A DNA stretch of 64,000 nucleotides from Streptomyces smaragdinus (GCF_009604385.1 NZ_WEGJ01000009.1:1-64000); one strand, 5' to 3'. Shown: positions 1 through 9,511, counted from the first letter of the stretch. Numbers and translations are program-made. The notes: generated by a model not told the origin, from the sequence alone.

Positions 1-1102
1 CGAGGAGAACACCTCCCAGAAGCGCCTGAACTACGACACCGTCCAGCCGAAGCCCATGAGGCGCCGCCGTCGCCAGGAACCGTTCCCGCCCCGCCCCCAG
101 CCGCGTCGCGACGACGAACGGGCGCCCCCCGCCGACCCGCCGCGGCTCCAGCGACACGTACGCGAACGGCGCCGTGGCGGACGACGCCGCCGCCAGCCGC
201 TCCAGCTCACCCGACACCGCCTCCCACTCCCCCCGCGGCACGTACTGCCGCATCACCGAGTGCCACACCACCGTCAGCACCCCCGGCTCCACCGCGACCC
301 CCGCCAGGAAGTCCGCCGCCCCGGTCCGTTCCACCCGCGCCGGCAGCGTGCCCGCCAGTGTCAGGGCGCCGGACAGGCGCGCGTGGCGGGCGGACTGGTC
401 CGGCCAGACGTATGAGCGCAGCGCCAGCGCGCCCGCCTCCGTCAGCGGGTCGATCGGCGTGAGGTCGCAGCCCCGCCGCTCCGTCACCCGCAGCGACGGG
501 TGGGCGGCCGCCGCTTGCGTCAGCCAGGCCGGCGGTGTGCCCCGCCAGGCGTCCGTCAGCCGGACCGGGGAGTCCGGCGGTCCCCACGCGAAGCCGTCGG
601 ACTCGTACCGGAAGGCCTCCGCCCGGAGGTTGAGCCCCGCGCTCGCGCCCAGCTCCAGCAGGCGGACCGGGAGCGGGTGGTGGGCGACGGCGTCCAGCAG
701 GCCGGCGAGGAGGGCGTTCGACCGGCCGACCTCGTTCGTCTGCGGGGGCCGCGTCATCCAGTCCCGGATCCAGGGCAGCTCGCCGCCCACCGTCTCCCGG
801 AACGCCTCCCAGCAGGCGTCCGCCTCCGCCGGGGTCCAGCGTCCGCCGGCGGACGGGTAGTACGCGGCGAGGGCGGGGGCGCGGCCGGTGAGGACCAGTG
901 CGTGGACCCCGCCGGCCAGCCGCAGCGCGATCGCGTCGGGGCCGGGGGCGTCCTCGTAACCCTCGACGGCCGCCGCGCACGGGCCGCCGGTGCGGACGTC
1001 GCGAGCGGCGCGGCGCAGGAGGTCGGCGTAGAGGGGTGAGTCGAGCTGGGCACAGGCGTCGGCCTGCCACTCGATCATGTCGGCGGCGCGTTCGAGGGTC
1101 AT
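1..1102 (-). CDS. DUF2332 family protein (3' end beyond window)
   Basis: An open minus-strand frame starts at ATG 1102, shows no stop where I translated it, and is still open at the left edge, giving about 367 residues. The start reads MTLERAADMIEWQADAC, and a conserved TNEVGRSNALLAG segment is characteristic of DUF2332, a family with a methyltransferase-like fold but no assigned reaction. The gene lies 7 bases downstream of the RidA gene and is probably the last visible member of the acyl-CoA dehydrogenase-RidA transcript. Nothing in it points to the CoA pathway, so co-transcription may be incidental. Because the C-terminus is missing I cannot judge whether it is intact. Confidence 0.82.
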   Translation of the reverse strand, partial: MTLERAADMIEWQADACAQLDSPLYADLLRRAARDVRTGGPCAAAVEGYEDAPGPDAIALRLAGGVHALVLTGRAPALAAYYPSAGGRWTPAEADACWEAFRETVGGELPWIRDWMTRPPQTNEVGRSNALLAGLLDAVAHHPLPVRLLELGASAGLNLRAEAFRYESDGFAWGPPDSPVRLTDAWRGTPPAWLTQAAAAHPSLRVTERRGCDLTPIDPLTEAGALALRSYVWPDQSARHARLSGALTLAGTLPARVERTGAADFLAGVAVEPGVLTVVWHSVMRQYVPRGEWEAVSGELERLAAASSATAPFAYVSLEPRRVGGGRPFVVATRLGAGRERFLATAAPHGLRLDGVVVQALLGGVLL

Positions 1103-1109
1103 GCACTGA

Positions 1110-1508
1110 TCATGGCAGGACGGCAATCCCGTCCAGCTCGACCAGCGCCTCCTCGTCCCACAGCCGCGTCACACCGATCAGCGCCATCGCCGGATACGTG
1201 TCCCCCGCCCGCCTGCGCCAGATCCGCCCCAGCTCCGCCGCGTGGTCGCGGTAGTCCCCGGGGTCGGTGGCATACACCGTCACCCTTGTCAGCCGGGAGG
1301 GGTCACCGCCCGCGGCGGCGAGGGCGGTGAGAAGGTTCCGCAGCGCCTGCTCGAACTGCGCAGGGAGGCCGTCGCCGGTGATCCGGCCGTCGGTGTCCAG
1401 GGCCGTCTGGCCGGCGAGGAACACGAGCGTGCCGCCGGTGGCGGTGACGGCATGGCTGAAGCCGGAGGGCTTGGCGAGGGACATCGGGTTGACGTGGTGC
1501 ACGGTCAC
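1110..1508 (-). CDS. RidA (YjgF/UK114) family enamine/imine deaminase
   Basis: This 132-residue protein is full length for the RidA family, which hydrolyses reactive enamine or imine intermediates. It has the family layout: an N-terminal FLAGQTALD strand, a central helix (FEQALRNLLTALAAAGG) and the TRVTVYATD strand. The start is GTG 1508, with an AAGGAG ribosome site at about 1515-1520. It sits 36 bases downstream of the acyl-CoA dehydrogenase and is probably co-transcribed. From memory, a YjgF-type gene also belongs to the Azoarcus 2-aminobenzoyl-CoA (abm) operon, where an enamine intermediate is expected, so a role in the aromatic CoA pathway here is plausible but inferred. Confidence 0.85.
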   Translation of the reverse strand: MTVHHVNPMSLAKPSGFSHAVTATGGTLVFLAGQTALDTDGRITGDGLPAQFEQALRNLLTALAAAGGDPSRLTRVTVYATDPGDYRDHAAELGRIWRRRAGDTYPAMALIGVTRLWDEEALVELDGIAVLP

Positions 1509-1544
1509 AAGGCACTCCTTCGGAAGAGGGGGCGATGACAGGGC

Positions 1545-2672
1545 TCACCGGTAAAGCTCCCGCGCGATGATCCCCCGCTGCACCTCGGTGGCCCCCTCGT
1601 AGATCCGGGGTGCGCGGACCTCGCGGTAGAGGTGCTCCAGCGGGTGTCCCTCCTGGAGGGCCCGCGCGCCGTGCAGCTGGACGGCGGAGTCCACGACCCA
1701 CTGGGCGGTCTCCGTGGCGAACAGCTTCGCCATCGCCGAGCGTTTGGCGACGTCCGGGGCGCCGCGGTCGTACGCGCAGGCCGCCGCGTACACCAGGAGG
1801 CGGGCCGCCTCGGTGCGGGTGGCCATCTCGGCGAGCCGGTGGCCGACGGACTGCAGGTCCTTCAGGGGTCCGCCGAACGCCTCGCGGCGGCCCGCCCAGT
1901 CCACCGACGCGTCCAGCGCCGCCTGTGCCATGCCGACGGCGAAGGCGCCGACGGAGGGGCGGAAGAGGTTGAGGGTGCGCATCGCGACGCCGAAGCCGGC
2001 GTCGGGTTCGCCCAGGACGTCGTCCGGTGACACGGGGACGGCGTCGAAGCGCAGGGAGCCGATGGGGTGCGGGGACAGCATCCGCAGCGGTTCGCCGGTC
2101 AGGCCGGGGCGGTCGGCGGGGACGAGGAACGCCGTGACGCCGCGGGAGCCGGCGTCCGCCGTGGTGCGGGCGAATACCGTGTAGACGTCGGCGGCGGGGG
2201 CGTTGGAGATCCACGTCTTCTCCCCCGTCAGCCGCCACCCGGCGCCGTCGCGGGCGGCCGTCAGCGCGAGGGCGCCGGCGTCGGAGCCCGCGCCGGGCTC
2301 GCTCAGCGCGAACGCGGCGACCGCCCGCCCGGCGCGCACCCCGGGCAGCCAGCGCGCACGCTGCTCCTCCGTGCCGGCCTGGGCGACGGGGCAGGCGCCG
2401 AGGCCCTGCAGGGCGAGCGCCGTCTCGGCCTCGGTGCAGGCGCGGGCGAGGGATTCGCGCAGCAGGCACAGGTCGAGGGCGCGGACGGCGGGCCCGTCGG
2501 AGGGGAACACCCGCTCGAGCAGCCCGAGTTCGCCGAGGGCCGCGACGAGGGGGCGGTTCACCTCGCCGGGCGGGCCCGCGTCGGCGAGGGTACGCAGCGG
2601 TCCGGCGGCCAGGGCGCGCAGCTCCGCGCACCAGCGCTGCTCCTCGGGGGCGAGTTCGTACGCGTCGGGCAT
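1545..2672 (-). CDS. acyl-CoA dehydrogenase family protein
   Basis: This 375-residue flavoprotein has the acyl-CoA dehydrogenase architecture: an N-terminal helical domain, a middle beta domain (ALSEPGAGSDA and WISNAPAADVYTVFART segments) and a C-terminal helical domain ending LYREVRAPRIYEGATEVQRG. The E in YEGATEVQ is typical of the family's catalytic-end motif. ATG 2672 is preceded by a good GAGGAGG site at about 7 bases. It is divergent from the CoA ligase across a 112-base promoter region and leads the RidA-DUF2332 transcript. In context it probably oxidises a dearomatised aminobenzoyl-CoA-derived thioester; substrate is inferred from neighbours only. Confidence 0.88.
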   Translation of the reverse strand: MPDAYELAPEEQRWCAELRALAAGPLRTLADAGPPGEVNRPLVAALGELGLLERVFPSDGPAVRALDLCLLRESLARACTEAETALALQGLGACPVAQAGTEEQRARWLPGVRAGRAVAAFALSEPGAGSDAGALALTAARDGAGWRLTGEKTWISNAPAADVYTVFARTTADAGSRGVTAFLVPADRPGLTGEPLRMLSPHPIGSLRFDAVPVSPDDVLGEPDAGFGVAMRTLNLFRPSVGAFAVGMAQAALDASVDWAGRREAFGGPLKDLQSVGHRLAEMATRTEAARLLVYAAACAYDRGAPDVAKRSAMAKLFATETAQWVVDSAVQLHGARALQEGHPLEHLYREVRAPRIYEGATEVQRGIIARELYR

Positions 2673-2715
2673 CGGATGACCTCCTCGTCGCCGACACGCA
2701 CGTTATCGCGCACTG

Positions 2716-2743
2716 TTGACTGTCGTCACCGTGACGCTACGCT
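2716..2743 (+). promoter_or_regulatory. putative promoter with embedded palindrome, CoA-ligase/PaaX operon
   Basis: TTGACT (2716-2721) and TACGCT (2738-2743) form a sigma-70-like pair with a 16-base spacer. Inside the spacer is the palindrome CGTCAC-C-GTGACG (2724-2736). A repressor bound there would block polymerase. PaaX, encoded in the same operon, is the obvious candidate, but this is inference because I do not know the PaaX site in this group. Confidence 0.45.
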
Positions 2744-2784
2744 CGAAACGATTCTGCAGGCGTACGCAAGGGGGCGATTCCGCC

Positions 2785-4416
2785 ATGCAGCTCAAGCCTT
2801 CCGCGCACGCCGACAGCTTCGCCCGCGACCATCTGCCGCCGGGCGACGAGTGGCCGGAGCTCCGCTTCGCCCTGCCGGAGCTGCGGTATCCCGATCAGCT
2901 CAACTGCGGTGCGGAGCTGCTGGACCGGACGGTCGAGCGGTTCGGCGCGGGACGGACGGCGCTGCGCGACGGCGGGGGTCAGGTCTGGTCGTACGGGCGG
3001 TTGCAGCGCCACGTCGACCGCATCGCCCACACGCTGGCCTCGGACCTCGGCGTCCTCCCCGGCAACCGGGTGCTGCTGCGCGGGCCCACGACGCTGTGGC
3101 TGGCGGCGTGCTGGCTGGCGGTGATGAAGGCGGGCGCGGTGGCGGTGACCGTGCTGGCGCAGCAGCGGGCGCACGAGCTGCGGACGATATGCCGGATCGC
3201 CGAGGTCACGCACGCGCTGTGCGACGTGCGGTCGGTGGACGAGCTGGCGAAGGCGGAGGTGGAGGGGCTGGCGGTCACGGCGTTCGGCGGGGAGGCGCCG
3301 GACGATCTGCTGCGGCTGGCGGCGGGGAAGCCGGAGTGCTTCACGGCGGTGGAGACGTCGGCGGACGACGTGGCGCTGATCGCGTTCACCTCGGGGACGA
3401 CCGGCCGGCCCAAGGGGTGCATGCACTTCCACCGGGACGTGCTCGCGATCGCGGACACGTTCTCGGCGCATGTGCTGAAGCCCGTACCGGAGGACGTGTT
3501 CGCGGGCAGTCCCCCGCTGGGCTTCACCTTCGGGCTGGGCGGGGTGCTGGTCTTCCCGCTGCGCGCGGGCGCGTCCGCGCTGCTGCTGGAGCAGGGCGGG
3601 CCGGACCGGATGCTGCCGGCGATCGCGGAGCACGGGGTGACGGTGCTGTTCACGGCGCCGACCGCGTACCGGGCGATGCTCGCCAAGCGGGCCCCGTACG
3701 ACCTGAGCGGTCTGCGCCGCTGTGTGTCGGCCGGCGAGAACCTCCCCGAGGCGACCTGGCGGGCCTGGTACGAGGCGACCGGGCTGAAGATCATCAACGG
3801 CATCGGGGCGACGGAGATGCTGCACATCTTCGTCTCCGCCGCCGACGACGCCATCCGCCCCGGCACCACGGGCGTCCCCGTCCCGGGTTACGAGGCCGCG
3901 GTGGTCGGCCCCGACCTGACACCCGTACCGGACGGGACGCCGGGGCTGCTCGCGGTGCGCGGGCCGACGGGGTGCCGCTATCTGTCGGACCCGCGCCAGC
4001 GGGAGTACGTGCGGGGCGGGTGGAACATCACCGGCGACACCTATGTCCGTGAGCCCGACGGGTACTTCCGGTACGTCGCCCGCGCCGACGACATGATCAT
4101 CTCCGCCGGGTACAACATCGCCGGCCCCGAGGTCGAGGACGCCCTGCTGCGCCACCCCGGCGTCGCGGAGGCGGCGGTCGTGGGGCGGCCGGACCCGGAC
4201 CGGGGGGAGGTCGTCGTGGCGTACGTCGTACGGGCTCCGGGGGCCGGGGAGCTGGGTGCCGGGGACCTGATCGAGTTCGTACGGGCCGAGATCACGCCGT
4301 ACAAGTGTCCGCGCGAGATCCTCTTCGCCGACGCCCTGCCGCGCACCCCGACGGGCAAGCTGCAGCGGTTCGTTCTGCGTGAGCACGAGCGGCGGCGGAC
4401 CGACGCCGATCGATAG
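2785..4416 (+). CDS. 2-aminobenzoate/benzoate-type aryl-CoA ligase
   Basis: This AMP-forming ligase of 543 residues should activate an aromatic acid to its CoA thioester in the cytoplasm. It has the AMP-binding signature FTSGTTGRPKGCMHFH, the INGIGATEM motif and the C-terminal lysine in PTGKLQRFVL. The N-terminal LNCGAELLD segment resembles 2-aminobenzoate-CoA ligases. I chose ATG 2785 because AAGGGGG lies about 10 bases upstream; the frame is open 23 codons further up, but that part overlaps the promoter. The PaaX gene follows after 9 bases. With the fused monooxygenase/reductase at 9.5 kb, anthranilate is my preferred substrate; benzoate or salicylate remain possible. Confidence 0.85.
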   Translation: MQLKPSAHADSFARDHLPPGDEWPELRFALPELRYPDQLNCGAELLDRTVERFGAGRTALRDGGGQVWSYGRLQRHVDRIAHTLASDLGVLPGNRVLLRGPTTLWLAACWLAVMKAGAVAVTVLAQQRAHELRTICRIAEVTHALCDVRSVDELAKAEVEGLAVTAFGGEAPDDLLRLAAGKPECFTAVETSADDVALIAFTSGTTGRPKGCMHFHRDVLAIADTFSAHVLKPVPEDVFAGSPPLGFTFGLGGVLVFPLRAGASALLLEQGGPDRMLPAIAEHGVTVLFTAPTAYRAMLAKRAPYDLSGLRRCVSAGENLPEATWRAWYEATGLKIINGIGATEMLHIFVSAADDAIRPGTTGVPVPGYEAAVVGPDLTPVPDGTPGLLAVRGPTGCRYLSDPRQREYVRGGWNITGDTYVREPDGYFRYVARADDMIISAGYNIAGPEVEDALLRHPGVAEAAVVGRPDPDRGEVVVAYVVRAPGAGELGAGDLIEFVRAEITPYKCPREILFADALPRTPTGKLQRFVLREHERRRTDADR

Positions 4417-4425
4417 AGTGATCGA

Positions 4426-5229
4426 GTGGCAGAACAGCGCACCCCGCGATCCCTGATCGTCACCTTCTACGGCACGTACGGGCGCGGCCCGGGCACGGGC
4501 CCGCTGCCCGTGTCCGCCCTCATCCGGCTGCTCGGCGCGGTCGGTGTCGACGCGCCCGCCGTGCGCTCCGCGGTGTCGCGGCTGAAGCGGCGCGGGTTCC
4601 TGGTCGCCGAGGGCGGGCTGTACACGCTGTCGGAGTCCGCGCGGGTGACGCTGGAGGACGGCGACCGGCGGATCTACGAGCGGCCGCTGCTGAAGGACGA
4701 CGGGGAGTGGCTGCTGGCGGTGTTCTCCGTGCCCGAACAGGAGCGCGGGAAGCGGCATCTGCTGCGCTCGCGCCTGGCGCGGCTGGGGTTCGGACAGGCG
4801 TCGCCGGGGGTGTGGATCGCGCCGTCGCACGTGTACGAGGAGACGCGGCACACCCTGGTGCGGCTGGGGCTGACGTCGTACGTGGAGCTGTTCCGCGGGA
4901 CACACGAGGGGTTCACGGCGACGGCCGACGCGGTGGCCTCGTGGTGGGACCTGGACGCCGTCGCGGCCATGCACCGGGTGTTCCTCGCCGGGCAGGAGCC
5001 GGTGCTGCGGCGCTGGGCGGCGGCCGACGCCCAGCCCACGCCCGAGGAGGCGTACCGGGACTATCTGCTGGCGGTGGACGCCTGGCGGCAGCTGCCGTAC
5101 GCCGATCCGGGGCTGCCGTCGTCGCTGCTGCCGGAGGACTGGCCGGGGGTGCGGGCGGCGGAGGTGTTCGCGGCGCTGCACACGCGGCTGCGGGCACGCG
5201 GCGCGGAGTTCGTCGTCCCGGCGCCCTGA
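4426..5229 (+). CDS. paaX: PaaX family transcriptional repressor
   Basis: This 267-residue protein matches the PaaX family, repressors of phenylacetate-type catabolic genes that release DNA on binding the aryl-CoA product. The N-terminal winged-helix region (LIVTFYGTYGRG to SRLKRRGFLVAEGGLYTLS, about residues 10-70) is diagnostic, and the long C-terminal half carries the GQASPGVWIAPS segment of the family. It starts at GTG 4426, 9 bases after the ligase stop, so it is co-transcribed with its presumed target. No paa ring-opening genes are in the window, so the inducer is more likely the aryl-CoA made by the adjacent ligase than phenylacetyl-CoA. Confidence 0.88.
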   Translation: MAEQRTPRSLIVTFYGTYGRGPGTGPLPVSALIRLLGAVGVDAPAVRSAVSRLKRRGFLVAEGGLYTLSESARVTLEDGDRRIYERPLLKDDGEWLLAVFSVPEQERGKRHLLRSRLARLGFGQASPGVWIAPSHVYEETRHTLVRLGLTSYVELFRGTHEGFTATADAVASWWDLDAVAAMHRVFLAGQEPVLRRWAAADAQPTPEEAYRDYLLAVDAWRQLPYADPGLPSSLLPEDWPGVRAAEVFAALHTRLRARGAEFVVPAP

Positions 5230-5256
5230 ACACCGGTGTCGTGGCAGGGTGACGTC

Positions 5257-6510
5257 ATGACCCCACCCGCGCACCCTGCCGGCGGTGGCTTCGGCGTCGG
5301 CTCCGAGACCGGGCGGCTGCGCCGCGTGATCCTGCACCGGCCGGATCTGGAGCTGAGACGGCTCACCCCGACCAACAAGGACGCCCTCCTCTTCGACGAC
5401 GTGCTGTGGGTGCGCCGCGCCCGCGAGGAGCACGACGGCTTCGCGGACGTGCTGCGCGACCGCGGTGTCGACGTACACCTGTTCGGCGATCTGCTCGCGG
5501 AGAGCCTCGACATCCCCGAGGCCCGCGAGCTGATCCTTGACCGGGTCTTCGACGAGAAGGAGTTCGGGCCGCTGGCCACGGACCGGCTGCGCGCCTCGTT
5601 CGCCGCGATGCCGTCCGGGCAGCTCGGCGAGGCGCTGGTCGGCGGGCTCACCAAGCGCGAGTACCTGGAGGCGTACGAGGAGCCCGCCTCCGTCCGCTTC
5701 CATGTGATGGACCCCGACGACTTCCTCCTCGGCCCGCTGCCCAACCACCTCTTCACCCGCGACACCTCCTGCTGGGTGTACGACGGGGTGTCGATCAACG
5801 CCATGAAGTGGCCCGCCCGGCAGCGCGAGACCGTCCACTTCGAGGCGATCTACCGCCACCACCCGCTCTTCGCCGGCGCCGCATTCCACACCTGGTCCGC
5901 CGGCCAGGCCGACTACCCGTCGACCATCGAGGGCGGCGACGTCCTGGTCCTCGGCAACGGCGCGGTGCTCATCGGGATGAGCGAGCGCACCACCCCGCAG
6001 GCCGTGGAGATGCTGGCGCGCGGGCTGTTCCAGGCCGGCTCGGCCCGTACGATCGTCGCCCTGGACATGCCGAAGCACCGGGCGTTCATGCATCTCGACA
6101 CCGTGATGACGATGGTCGACGGCGACACCTTCGTCGAGTACGCGGGGCTCGGCATGCTCCGCTCGTACACCATCGAGCCCGGCGCGGGCGGCGAGGAGCT
6201 GAAGGTCACCGACCATCCGCCGGAGCACATGCACCGTGCGATCGCCGCGGCGCTGGGGCTGGAGAGGATCCGGGTGCTCACGGCCGCGCAGGACGTGCAC
6301 GCGGCGCAGCGGGAGCAGTGGGACGACGGCTGCAACGTGCTGGCGGTGGAGCCGGGGGTGGTCGTGGCGTACGAGCGGAACTCCACGACGAACACCTATC
6401 TGCGCAAGGAGGGCATCGAGGTGATCGAGATCCGGGGCAGCGAGCTGGGCCGGGGACGGGGCGGCCCGCGGTGCATGAGCTGTCCGGTCGAACGCGATCC
6501 TGTATGGTGA
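5257..6510 (+). CDS. arcA: arginine deiminase
   Basis: ArcA hydrolyses arginine to citrulline and ammonia. The 417-residue protein has the guanidino-modifying enzyme motifs: LFTRDTSCW, the EGGDV segment and the C-terminal RCMSCPV carrying the nucleophilic cysteine. I placed the start at ATG 5257, with AGGG about 7 bases upstream, instead of GTG 5236, which would add seven unconserved residues. It is followed after 41 bases by an ornithine carbamoyltransferase, so the pair could run the first two steps of the arginine deiminase pathway. No carbamate kinase gene is visible nearby. Confidence 0.95.
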   Translation: MTPPAHPAGGGFGVGSETGRLRRVILHRPDLELRRLTPTNKDALLFDDVLWVRRAREEHDGFADVLRDRGVDVHLFGDLLAESLDIPEARELILDRVFDEKEFGPLATDRLRASFAAMPSGQLGEALVGGLTKREYLEAYEEPASVRFHVMDPDDFLLGPLPNHLFTRDTSCWVYDGVSINAMKWPARQRETVHFEAIYRHHPLFAGAAFHTWSAGQADYPSTIEGGDVLVLGNGAVLIGMSERTTPQAVEMLARGLFQAGSARTIVALDMPKHRAFMHLDTVMTMVDGDTFVEYAGLGMLRSYTIEPGAGGEELKVTDHPPEHMHRAIAAALGLERIRVLTAAQDVHAAQREQWDDGCNVLAVEPGVVVAYERNSTTNTYLRKEGIEVIEIRGSELGRGRGGPRCMSCPVERDPVW

Positions 6511-6531
6511 TGCATTCACTCGTATATACAT
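6505..6531. promoter_or_regulatory. possible ARG box (ArgR site) before arcB
   Basis: An unusually AT-rich stretch covering the arcA stop codon and the first part of the intergenic gap contains ATGCATTCA and TATATACAT half-sites, resembling degenerate actinobacterial ArgR boxes. Its position just before the ornithine carbamoyltransferase fits arginine-dependent control. The match is by eye only. Confidence 0.35.
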
Positions 6532-6551
6532 AAGGAACCGGGAGCCCGACC

Positions 6552-7550
6552 ATGGCGATAGAGCTGAGTGGCCGCCACTTCCTCAAGGAGCTGGACTTCA
6601 CCGGCGACGAGCTGCGCCAGCTGGTCGGCCTCGCCGCGCAGCTCAAGGCCGCCAAGGCGATGGGCGTCGAGGAGCGGCTCCTCACGGGGAAGAACATCGC
6701 CCTGATCTTCGAGAAGACCTCCACCCGCACCCGCTGCGCGTTCGAGGTCGCCGCCGCCGACCAGGGCGCGACCACGGTCTATCTCGACCCCTCGGCCTCC
6801 CAGCTCGGACACAAGGAGTCCGTGAAGGACACCGCCCGCGTGCTCGGCCGGATGTTCGACGCGATCGAGTTCCGGGGCACCGCCCACACGGACGTCGAGG
6901 AGCTCGCCGCCCACGCCGGGGTGCCCGTGTTCAACGGGCTCACCGACGACTGGCACCCCACCCAGATGCTCGCCGACGTGCTCACGATGATCGAGCACTG
7001 CCCCAAGCCGCTCGAGGAGCAGAGCTTCGCCTATCTGGGTGACGCCCGCTTCAACATGGGCAACTCGTATCTGATCACCGGCGCGCTGCTCGGCTTCGAC
7101 GTCCGCCTCGTCGCGCCCGCCGCGTACTGGCCGGCGGAGGAGATCGTCGCCGAGGCCCGGAAGATCGCCGAGGGCACGGGCGCGCGGATCACCCTCACCG
7201 CGGACGTCGCCCAGGGTGTGGCGGGCGCGGACTTCGTGGCCACGGACGTATGGGTGTCGATGGGCGAGCACAAGGACGTCTGGGACGAGCGGATCACCGC
7301 GCTCAGGCCGTACGCGGTGACCTCCGACGTGCTGGCGGCCACCGGGAACCCGGACGTGAAGTTCCTGCACTGCCTGCCGGCCTTCCACGATCTGGGCACC
7401 GAGATCGGCCGGGAGATCCACGAGCGGCACGGGCTGACGTATCTGGAGGTCTCGGACGAGGTCTTCGAGTCCGCGGCGTCCGTCGTCTTCGACGAGGCCG
7501 AGAACCGGATGCACACCATCAAGGCGCTGCTGGTCGCCATGCTCGGCTGA
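6552..7550 (+). CDS. ornithine carbamoyltransferase
   Basis: This 332-residue enzyme interconverts ornithine plus carbamoyl phosphate with citrulline plus phosphate. It has all OTCase signatures: the carbamoyl-phosphate loop [13 protein letters not shown] (about residues 54-66), [10 protein letters not shown], and the ornithine-binding HCLPAFHD near residue 275. It follows arginine deiminase in the same direction, which favours the catabolic (arcB) role over argF, although the sequence alone cannot separate the two. Its 3' end overlaps the convergent PGRP amidase gene by 32 bases. Confidence 0.94.
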   Translation: MAIELSGRHFLKELDFTGDELRQLVGLAAQLKAAKAMGVEERLLTGKNIALIFEKTSTRTRCAFEVAAADQGATTVYLDPSASQLGHKESVKDTARVLGRMFDAIEFRGTAHTDVEELAAHAGVPVFNGLTDDWHPTQMLADVLTMIEHCPKPLEEQSFAYLGDARFNMGNSYLITGALLGFDVRLVAPAAYWPAEEIVAEARKIAEGTGARITLTADVAQGVAGADFVATDVWVSMGEHKDVWDERITALRPYAVTSDVLAATGNPDVKFLHCLPAFHDLGTEIGREIHERHGLTYLEVSDEVFESAASVVFDEAENRMHTIKALLVAMLG

Positions 7551-8568
7551 CCCCGGCGAAGCGGTCGGCGTACCGGGCGTACTCCGCCTCGACGACGCCC
7601 GGCGACGGGACGTGCGACGTGCCCGGCGGGACGGCGATCTGCGTCCCGGGCGGCCGGGCGTCGTCCGCCACGACCGCCGTCTCCGGCGTCTTCGGCACCG
7701 GTACGGCGGCGGTGGCCGCGCGGCGGTACGGGGGCAGCGCCTCGCCCGTGAGGCCCTGGAGGCGGGCGGCGGCCTCGCGGATCGCCGGGAGGCGGGCGGA
7801 GAGGGCGGCGCCGGGGCAGGAGGTCTCGTAGCCGGCGTCGTGGCCGGCGATCGCCGGGACCGTGATGGTGGTGCCGGCGGGGAAGCGGGCGTGGTCGTTG
7901 CTGGAGACCAGCCGCACGCCCTCGCGGGGGTCGATGAGCGAGCGCCCCAGCTTCCAGGCGGCGAACGCCGCGATCGCGTGCTCCATCACCGCCGGTACGG
8001 GCTGTCCCGCGGTGAACGTACCGAGGGCCGCGATGCCCGTCGTACCGCGATTGAAGCCCTGCGCGTGGGCGCCGACCACCGCGCGTTCGATGCCCCCCGC
8101 GCGGCCCTCGTAGATGGTGCCGCAGCGGTCGACGAGGAAGTTGTAGCCGAGGTCGTCCCAGCCGCGCACCTCCGTCTGGCCCGTGTACAGGGCGCGGATG
8201 ATGCCGGGGGCGTCGGCGCAGTCGTAGCTGTTCGGGGAGTCCGTGTGGTGGACCACCACCGCCGTGACGCGTCCCGCGTACTTGGGCGGGGGCCGGTCGC
8301 GGGCGGTGTCGTGGATCCACGCCGAGCGCGGCACGATCGTCGGCCGGACGGCCGCGTGGAACACGGTCAGCGGGGGACCCGCCGCCCGGGGCTGGGCGGG
8401 AGCCGGCGGGGCGCCGCCGCCCGGCGCCAGCCAGACGCAGAGGCCGGCCACCAGCGCCGCCGCGGCGGCCAGTGCCGCGAGCAGCCGGGGCCGGGTGCGT
8501 ATTCGCCCGGCGAGTGCGCCGTGCCCGGGTATATGTCGAAACCCTCTCAAGCCACGCATGTCCTCCAC
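7519..8568 (-). CDS. PGRP/amidase_2 N-acetylmuramoyl-L-alanine amidase, membrane-anchored
   Basis: This 349-residue protein has a cytoplasmic basic N-terminus, one hydrophobic segment (about residues 29-48) and an extracytoplasmic peptidoglycan-recognition/amidase domain. The zinc-site pattern is present: [22 protein letters not shown], and [13 protein letters not shown] supplying the second histidine and the cysteine. It should cleave the amide between N-acetylmuramic acid and L-alanine. A proline-rich C-terminal tail follows the domain. It converges on and overlaps the ornithine carbamoyltransferase by 32 bases and is divergent from the enoyl-CoA hydratase gene. ATG 8559 is an alternative start. 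Confidence 0.88.
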   Translation of the reverse strand: MEDMRGLRGFRHIPGHGALAGRIRTRPRLLAALAAAAALVAGLCVWLAPGGGAPPAPAQPRAAGPPLTVFHAAVRPTIVPRSAWIHDTARDRPPPKYAGRVTAVVVHHTDSPNSYDCADAPGIIRALYTGQTEVRGWDDLGYNFLVDRCGTIYEGRAGGIERAVVGAHAQGFNRGTTGIAALGTFTAGQPVPAVMEHAIAAFAAWKLGRSLIDPREGVRLVSSNDHARFPAGTTITVPAIAGHDAGYETSCPGAALSARLPAIREAAARLQGLTGEALPPYRRAATAAVPVPKTPETAVVADDARPPGTQIAVPPGTSHVPSPGVVEAEYARYADRFAGVSRAWRPAAP

Positions 8569-8640
8569 GATCGGCCGACCCGCCCGGGCGCGCGAGCGGA
8601 CAGCGCCACGCGGACGACGGTCCGTACGGCTATCGCGTAC

Positions 8641-8671
8641 CCGTGACGACGGTCACGGTTCGGTGATAGCT
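8641..8671 (+). promoter_or_regulatory. inverted repeat and -10 box before the enoyl-CoA hydratase
   Basis: CCGTGAC (8641-8647) and GTCACGG (8652-8658) are perfect 7-base arms separated by 4 bases. A TAGCTT -10-like box (8666-8671) follows, 8 bases before ATG 8680, which suggests a leaderless transcript with an operator over the -35 region. The regulator is unknown. Confidence 0.45.
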
Positions 8672-8679
8672 TCGGTTCC

Positions 8680-9507
8680 ATGAGCCCGTTCACCGGATCA
8701 GCCGTGCCCACCGAGAACTGGCAGCACATCCGGCTCGACGTCACCGGCGGCGTCGCCACGGTGACCCTCGACCGGCCGGAGAAGCTCAACGCGCTCACCT
8801 TCGGCGCGTACGCCGATCTGCGCGATCTGCTCGCCGAGTTGTCCCGCTCCCGCGCGGTGCGGGCCCTGGTGCTGGCCGGGGAGGGGCGGGGGTTCTGCTC
8901 CGGCGGGGACGTCGACGAGATCATCGGCGCCACGCTGGGCATGGACACCGGGCGGCTGCTCGACTTCAACCGGATGACCGGGCAGGTCGTACGGGCCGTC
9001 CGCGAGGCCCCGTTCCCGGTGATCGCCGCCGTGCACGGGGTGGCGGCGGGGGCCGGCGCGGTGCTGGCGCTGGCCGCCGACTTCCGGGTCGCCGATCCGT
9101 CGGCGCGGTTCGCGTTCCTGTTCACCCGGGTCGGGCTGAGCGGCGGCGACATGGGCGCCGCGTATCTGCTGCCGCGCGTGGTGGGCCTCGGGCACGCGAC
9201 GCGACTGCTGATGCTGGGCGAGCCCGTACGGGCCCCCGAGGCCGAACGCATCGGGCTGATCAGCCTGATGGCCGACGAGGGCCGGGCGGACACCGCCGCG
9301 CAGGACCTCGCGCGCCGGCTCGCCGACGGGCCCGCGCTGGCCCACGCCCAGACCAAGGCGCTGCTCACGGCGGAGCTGGACATGCCGCTGGCCGCCGCCG
9401 TGGAGCTGGACGCCAGCACGCAGGCGCTGCTGATGAACAGCTCCGACTACGCCGAATTCCATGCGGCGTTCACGGAGAAGCGGCCGCCCGAGTGGCAGGG
9501 GCGGTAG
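8680..9507 (+). CDS. enoyl-CoA hydratase/isomerase family protein
   Basis: This 275-residue crotonase-fold protein has the family core: VTLDRPEKLNALT, the oxyanion-hole segment GRGFCSGGD and HGVAAGAGAVLALAADFRV. It would add water to, or otherwise rearrange, an enoyl-CoA intermediate. Spacing to the next gene is 4 bases, so it is translationally close to the fused monooxygenase/reductase. From memory, a hydratase-like gene (abmB) accompanies the 2-aminobenzoyl-CoA monooxygenase/reductase in Azoarcus, so I assign it to the same aromatic CoA route. Its exact step is not visible from sequence. Confidence 0.87.
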   Translation: MSPFTGSAVPTENWQHIRLDVTGGVATVTLDRPEKLNALTFGAYADLRDLLAELSRSRAVRALVLAGEGRGFCSGGDVDEIIGATLGMDTGRLLDFNRMTGQVVRAVREAPFPVIAAVHGVAAGAGAVLALAADFRVADPSARFAFLFTRVGLSGGDMGAAYLLPRVVGLGHATRLLMLGEPVRAPEAERIGLISLMADEGRADTAAQDLARRLADGPALAHAQTKALLTAELDMPLAAAVELDASTQALLMNSSDYAEFHAAFTEKRPPEWQGR

Positions 9508-9511
9508 CGCC

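Noticed and set aside
9461..9511. Longer N-terminus for the fused monooxygenase/reductase
   Set aside because: It overlaps the enoyl-CoA hydratase end and adds Arg/Ser-rich residues before the dinucleotide fold; GTG 9512 fits better.
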